Source: an uncultured Bacilli bacterium
Lineage (GTDB): Bacteria > Bacillota_I > Bacilli_A > RF39 > UBA660
Length of the DNA: 9,991 nt
Assembly (NCBI GenBank): GCA_944331945.1
Contig: CALVJC010000030.1
Location: 1 to 9,991, forward strand
Direction of reading: 5' to 3'
Part shown: piece by piece, positions 7,005-9,991 of the stretch
Layout: each line of letters starts with the position of its first letter
Position numbering within the stretch: the stretch's first letter is position 1
The notes under the pieces: model-generated
Database searches by the model: none
Seen by the model: the letters and a program-made list of their open reading frames with translations, nothing else
What the model was told of the DNA's origin: nothing
Made by a program: the position numbers and the translations under genes

Positions 7005-8906
7005 CTATATCTCATAATCATCTTCCAAAGAAAATTCAACATTTTCTTCAATCCATTCTTTTCTTGGAGGTACATCATCCCCCATTAAGACGGATACCCG
7101 TTTTTCGGCCAATTGTGCATCTTCAATATTCACCCGGATCAAAGTACGAGTGCCTGGTTTCATCGTCGTTTCACATAATTGATCGGCATTCATTTCACCA
7201 AGTCCTTTATAACGTTGCACTTCGCATTTTCTACCTTTTATTTTTTCTCGCATTTCATCCATGGAATAAGCATATTCCACTTCTTTGCCACATTGAATTT
7301 TAAATAAAGGAGGCAGTGCCACATAAAGACGTCCATCTTCAATCAATGGTCTCATATAGCGATAGAAGAAAGTAAGAAGTAAGCACTGAATATGCCCTCC
7401 GTCTTCATCGGCATCGCTCATGATAATGACTTTATTATACTCACAATCGTTAATATCAAAGTTTTGTCCATACCCTGCACCAATAGTATAAATCATCGTA
7501 TTAATTTCTTCATTTTTTAGAATATCACTTTCTTTGGTTTTCTCGGTATTTAAAACTTTACCACGCAAAGGAAGAATCGCTTGATACTTTCGATCCCGCC
7601 CTTGCTTTGCCGAACCACCTGCCGAATCTCCTTCGACCAAAAAAAGTTCTTTTTTCGTTTTATCTTTACTTTGTGCCGGCGCTAGTTTTCCAGATAAAGC
7701 CCGCTCTTTGGGATTTTTATTTTTCCCTTTCCGTGCTTCTTCTCTTGCTTTTCGAGCCGCTTCTCTTGCTACTTTACTCTTTAATGATTTATTGATGATC
7801 TCGGTCGCAACCGCTTTATTTTCTTCTAAGAAAAATTGTAGTTTTTCCGTCACCAAAGACTCTACTGCAGTTCTCGCTTGCGGAGTACCTAATTTTCCTT
7901 TGGTTTGACCTTCAAATTGTAATAATTCTTCAGGAATCTTTAAAGAAATCACAGCTGTTAAGCCTTCCCGAACATCACTACCCTCTAAAGCTTTCTCTTT
8001 TCCTTTAATAAAACCATTCGTCTTCGCATAATCATTAAATACTTTCGTTAAAGCCGTCTTAAAGCCAACCTCATGACTTCCTCCATCACTCGTTTTAACA
8101 TTATTTACAAACGAAACAATATTTTCTTGATAAGTATCGGTATACTGCATCGCAATATCAATTTCCATCTTATCTTTCATTCCTTCAAAGACAATGACGT
8201 TATGCAAAGGCACTTTCCCTTCATTTAAATAATCAACAAAAGCTTCTAATCCTTTTTCATAATAATAAACTTGATGTCTTTCATCTTCTTCATCGATCAC
8301 TTCAATCGTAAGACCTTTTAAAAGAAAGGCTGACTCCTGCATTCTCTCACAAATCGTCGTAAAAGAAAAGTTGGTATTCGGAAATATTTCTTTATCCGGT
8401 AAGAAGCGAACGGTCGTCCCTGTTTTATTGGTCGTTCCTATTTTCTTTAACGGTACTGCCACTTTTCCTCCATGTTCAAAGCGAATATAATATTCACCCT
8501 TATCCCGTTTAATCGTTACTTCCATCCACTCTGATAAAGCATTAACAACACTTCCTCCGACACCATGAAGTCCACCCGATACTTTATAACCAGATTCTTC
8601 AAACTTACCTCCCGCATGTAAAACGGTATAAATAACTTCTGGCGTTGGCTTCAAAGAGGCATGCATTCCCACGGGTACACCACGACCTTCATCACTAACA
8701 CTAACACTTTTATCATTATGAATCGTAATCGTAATATGCTTTCCATAACCATTGATCGCTTCATCAATCGAATTATCGACAATTTCCCATACTAAATGAT
8801 GTAATCCCCTACGATCCGTTGATCCAATATACATACCTGGCCTTTTTCTATCTTTCTCTAACCCTGCTAAAATCTTAATCGAGCTATCATCATACTTCTC
8901 TGCCAT
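7005..8906 (-). CDS. parE: DNA topoisomerase IV subunit B (ParE/GrlB)
   Basis: This is the ATPase subunit of topoisomerase IV, 633 aa from ATG 8904-8906. The GHKL ATPase domain has Glu41 and Asn45 in EIVDNSIDEA, DEGRGVPVGMH, and the lid GYKVSGGLHGVGGSVVNALS. The transducer domain follows. The TOPRIM domain has LVEGDSAGGSAKQGRDR, PLRGKVLNTEK and IIMSDADEDGGHIQ, then QRYKGLGEMNADQL. HIQ rather than HIR after the DxD motif, and the pairing with a ParC-type A subunit, mark it as ParE and not GyrB. The usual TOPRIM text is DADxDGAHIQ; here it is DADEDGGHIQC. An in-frame TTG eight codons upstream (8928-8930) gives a longer reading, but the ATG has GGAAGTGG at the right distance and starts at the normal family position. 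Tyr107 (in SGYKVSGG) is the residue matching E. coli GyrB Tyr109, the AMPylation site of FicT toxins. First gene of the parE-parC operon. Confidence 0.95.
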   Translation of the reverse strand: MAEKYDDSSIKILAGLEKDRKRPGMYIGSTDRRGLHHLVWEIVDNSIDEAINGYGKHITITIHNDKSVSVSDEGRGVPVGMHASLKPTPEVIYTVLHAGGKFEESGYKVSGGLHGVGGSVVNALSEWMEVTIKRDKGEYYIRFEHGGKVAVPLKKIGTTNKTGTTVRFLPDKEIFPNTNFSFTTICERMQESAFLLKGLTIEVIDEEDERHQVYYYEKGLEAFVDYLNEGKVPLHNVIVFEGMKDKMEIDIAMQYTDTYQENIVSFVNNVKTSDGGSHEVGFKTALTKVFNDYAKTNGFIKGKEKALEGSDVREGLTAVISLKIPEELLQFEGQTKGKLGTPQARTAVESLVTEKLQFFLEENKAVATEIINKSLKSKVAREAARKAREEARKGKNKNPKERALSGKLAPAQSKDKTKKELFLVEGDSAGGSAKQGRDRKYQAILPLRGKVLNTEKTKESDILKNEEINTMIYTIGAGYGQNFDINDCEYNKVIIMSDADEDGGHIQCLLLTFFYRYMRPLIEDGRLYVALPPLFKIQCGKEVEYAYSMDEMREKIKGRKCEVQRYKGLGEMNADQLCETTMKPGTRTLIRVNIEDAQLAEKRVSVLMGDDVPPRKEWIEENVEFSLEDDYEI

Positions 8907-8928
8907 ATAACCACTTCCTTCATCTGTC

Positions 8929-8962
8929 AAAAAAAAGAAACAAAGACCCTAATAGTTTCTTT
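8929..8962 (-). terminator. Terminator-like hairpin in the parE leader (possible attenuator)
   Basis: Between the parE promoter and its start codon, AAAGAAAC (8955-8962) pairs perfectly with GTTTCTTT (8934-8941) around a 13-nt loop, followed by TTTTT. The stem is AT-rich and weak, but it has the layout of an intrinsic terminator inside the 5' leader. The fic leader lacks this hairpin because the shared repeat ends within its upstream arm. Confidence 0.4.
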
Positions 8963-9022
8963 CTCCCTTCTTTATTCTCAAACAATATTTTAGCAAAAGA
9001 AAAGAAAAACCGCAACGTTTTT
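8956..9022. repeat. 67-bp perfect direct repeat, copy 1 (upstream of parE)
   Basis: This block is identical at all 67 positions to 9750-9816, an offset of 794 bp, with the fic gene between the copies. It spans the core promoter and the first part of the leader. The flanks diverge abruptly on the leader side. Beyond the other end a weak resemblance (AAGGAAGTATTTCC against AAGAAGTATTTTCC) hints that the duplicated block was once longer. Confidence 0.95.
8987..9015 (-). promoter_or_regulatory. parE: parE-parC promoter (inside repeat copy 1)
   Basis: On the minus strand TTGCGG (9010-9015), a 17-nt T-rich spacer ending in TGC, and TAAAAT (8987-8992) make a promoter with an extended -10. Transcription would start near 8980, giving a leader of about 75 nt before the parE ATG. 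Confidence 0.72.
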
Positions 9023-9023
9023 C
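9004..9023 (-). terminator. Weak terminator-like hairpin after fic, overlapping the parE -35
   Basis: On the minus strand GAAAAAC (9017-9023) pairs with GTTTTTC (9004-9010) around a GTTGCG loop, followed by TTTTCTTTTG. It starts 30 nt after the fic stop and could end fic transcripts, but the stem has only two G-C pairs. The parE -35 box lies in its loop and downstream arm, so readthrough from fic could also interfere with the promoter. Confidence 0.35.
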
Positions 9024-9052
9024 TTGCAAAAACAAAGGAAGTATTTCCCATT

Positions 9053-9739
9053 CTAATCGCTTTCACCAAAAAAATGAATACCATATTCTTTCATTTTAGA
9101 CACTTCTATTTCTTGTAATTCTTTTATCATTTTGACAAAACCAGAAACATCATAATTTTGTAAATAACCAAAATATTCTGTTCTTCTTTCTTCTGGAATT
9201 ACGATAGGAATATCATCATTCATTAATAACTGATGATTAATTAATACTCTCCCAGTTCTACCATTTCCATCTTCAAAAGGATGAAGATGTTCAAACTGAA
9301 TATGAAAGTTTGCTACTTTTTCTAATAAAGACAAACCACTATTTTCATACTGATAAATAATTTCACTCATTTGCGACGGAACGAAAGTTGCTTCCGGTGG
9401 AACAAAATCAGCTCCTCTTATGAAAACAGAAGATTTTCGATATTCTGAAATATCTGCAACATTTTTGTTAATAATAATACCAATATTTTGAATTAATTCA
9501 CTATCAAACTTATCTAAGTGATCAAGAGAATAAGTTAAAGCATACTTTAAATTAATGGCTTCATATAATTCTCGTGGCTTTACATTTTGTAAAGGCAAGG
9601 AATCATCCACAAATACAATCGAATAAGTTTCAGCATAAGAAAGGGTATTTCCTTCGATGGCATTAGAACTTTTAATGCTTCTAGTAATAAAATTTTCATA
9701 ATAATTTTGATTTTTAAGTGCTTTCTCAAATTTCTTCAT
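9053..9739 (-). CDS. fic: Fic family protein (probable AMP-transferase, class II)
   Basis: This 228-aa Fic-domain enzyme would transfer AMP from ATP to a hydroxyl side chain of a target protein. The catalytic loop is intact, with His153 in HPFEDGNGRTGR (153-164). The target-docking flap region is around RKSSVFIRGADFVPPE (101-116). The N-terminus has the inhibitory helix motif (S/T)xxxE(G/N) as Ser25-N-A-I-Glu29-Gly30. Glu29 should hold the ATP site in a self-inhibited state, which places it in class II; no separate antitoxin gene is adjacent. The frame extends 40 codons further upstream, but that part reads through the promoter. ATG 9737-9739, preceded by GGGAAAAG, is the right start. Its promoter sits in a 67-bp block identical to that of parE, the next gene downstream. 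Cytoplasmic. The target is unknown; ParE is a reasonable suspect because FicT-type Fic proteins modify GyrB and ParE. Confidence 0.88.
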   Translation of the reverse strand: MKKFEKALKNQNYYENFITRSIKSSNAIEGNTLSYAETYSIVFVDDSLPLQNVKPRELYEAINLKYALTYSLDHLDKFDSELIQNIGIIINKNVADISEYRKSSVFIRGADFVPPEATFVPSQMSEIIYQYENSGLSLLEKVANFHIQFEHLHPFEDGNGRTGRVLINHQLLMNDDIPIVIPEERRTEYFGYLQNYDVSGFVKMIKELQEIEVSKMKEYGIHFFGESD

Positions 9740-9749
9740 ATCTTTTCCC

Positions 9750-9816
9750 TTTCTTTCTCCCTTCTTTATTCTCAAACAATATTTTAGCAAAAGAAAAGAA
9801 AAACCGCAACGTTTTT
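9750..9816. repeat. 67-bp perfect direct repeat, copy 2 (upstream of fic)
   Basis: This is identical to 8956-9022, same orientation. With copy 1 it brackets the fic gene, so fic plus one repeat forms a 794-bp unit. It is too long for an ordinary transposon target duplication and there is no transposase nearby; a tandem duplication or recombination at the parE promoter is more likely. Confidence 0.95.
9781..9809 (-). promoter_or_regulatory. fic: fic promoter (inside repeat copy 2)
   Basis: It has the same TTGCGG (9804-9809), 17-nt spacer and TAAAAT (9781-9786) with upstream TG as at parE. The predicted start near 9774 leaves a leader of about 35 nt, which rules out the longer fic reading from 9859. 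Confidence 0.72.
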
Positions 9817-9886
9817 TCACCGGAAATTTTATAATCAAAAGAAGTATTTTCCTTGACATATCGTCATTTTTTCCTTTTCTTCTTCA

Positions 9887-9915
9887 TTTACAAAAGAATA
9901 AGAGCTTGCTAAAAT
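9887..9915 (+). promoter_or_regulatory. Promoter of the plus-strand gene at the right edge
   Basis: TTTACA (9887-9892), a 17-nt spacer ending in TGC and TAAAAT (9910-9915) form a strong sigma-A-like promoter. It points away from the fic promoter, whose -35 is about 80 bp to the left, so the gap at 9817-9886 is a divergent regulatory region. Confidence 0.78.
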
Positions 9916-9933
9916 AATAAAAGGAGAGAAAAC

Positions 9934-9991
9934 ATGAAAAAATATATTATTACTATTATGATTCTAATTCTATGTGGCTTCGTCTACGTTT
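9934..9991 (+). CDS. N-terminus of a small exported or membrane protein, cut by window edge
   Basis: An ATG at 9934-9936 follows AAAGGAGAG at a proper distance and sits about 12 nt downstream of the expected transcription start. The 19 visible complete codons read MKKYIITIMILILCGFVYV: two lysines and then an unbroken hydrophobic stretch, as in a signal peptide or N-terminal membrane anchor. Cys14 is followed by Gly, but the residue before it is Leu, so it is not a good lipobox. Nothing more can be said, because the gene leaves the window. Confidence 0.6.
   Translation, partial: MKKYIITIMILILCGFVYV

Noticed and set aside
7064..7908. Plus-strand open frames opposite parE (7064-7303, 7607-7795, 7708-7908).
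   Set aside because: They are antisense to well-conserved ParE sequence, with no ribosome sites or family resemblance.
4264..8906. gyrB-gyrA instead of parE-parC.
   Set aside because: There is no GyrA box in the A subunit, and HIQ rather than HIR follows the TOPRIM DxD in the B subunit; both point to topoisomerase IV.
8907..8930. TTG at 8928-8930 as the parE start, or TTGACA there as a -35 box.
   Set aside because: No ribosome site precedes the TTG and the ATG at 8904-8906 has one. No good -10 box lies 17 nt after TTGACA.
8956..9816. Insertion sequence or CRISPR interpretation of the two 67-bp repeats.
   Set aside because: There are only two copies, no transposase, no terminal inverted repeats, and the spacer is a single 728-bp stretch containing a complete fic gene.
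9853..9858. Perfect TTGACA on the plus strand as a -35 box.
   Set aside because: There is no -10-like hexamer 16-18 nt downstream; the TTTACA/TAAAAT pair at 9887-9915 is complete and better placed.
9740..9859. A 40-residue N-terminal extension of the Fic protein (MSRKILLLIIKF...), which looks like a signal or membrane segment.
   Set aside because: It reads through the fic promoter and the 67-bp repeat; transcription should start near 9774, and ATG 9737-9739 has its own ribosome site.

Overview
The window is low-GC bacterial DNA, most likely from a Firmicutes/Bacilli-type gut or host-associated bacterium in the neighbourhood of the Erysipelotrichales and the walled relatives of Mollicutes. 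The reasons are the AT-rich sequence, AGGAGG-type ribosome binding sites, short U-tailed terminators, sigma-A-like promoters and Gram-positive-type ParE/ParC proteins. TGA is used as a stop (it closes two genes in ATGA overlaps) and Trp is read from TGG, so this is the standard code, not the Mycoplasma code.

Almost everything is on the minus strand; read in that direction (high to low coordinates) the layout is as follows. At the right edge the N-terminus of a small exported or membrane protein starts on the plus strand (9934). Divergent from it is a Fic-family AMP-transferase gene (9053-9739). Then comes the topoisomerase IV operon parE (7005-8906) and parC (4264-6774), with a short amber-interrupted gene remnant between them (6789-6992) and a terminator after parC. 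Next is a stand-alone gene for a membrane-anchored TasA/SipW-type protein that looks shortened at its C-terminus (3746-4153), with its own terminator. Then a tightly coupled three-gene operon follows: two U32-family proteins resembling the paired tRNA U34 hydroxylation factors TrhP1/TrhP2, and an HD-domain dGTP triphosphohydrolase. Each junction overlaps by ATGA, and the operon ends in a terminator near 442-473. At the left edge is the N-terminal part of a PD-(D/E)XK nuclease/transposase-family protein with no ordinary start codon.

The most notable structure is at the right end. A perfect 67-bp direct repeat (8956-9022 and 9750-9816) lies upstream of both parE and fic, and each copy carries the same complete promoter (TTGCGG, 17 bp, TAAAAT with an upstream TG). 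The fic gene is therefore bracketed by two copies of the parE promoter block, and the two genes should start from the same promoter sequence. Some Fic proteins (FicT type) are known to AMPylate GyrB and ParE on a tyrosine of the ATPase domain, and that tyrosine is present in this ParE (Tyr107). A Fic enzyme placed beside, and sharing promoter sequence with, its possible target is the best candidate for an undescribed regulatory unit here. The functional link is inference; the repeat, promoters and motifs are read directly from the sequence.
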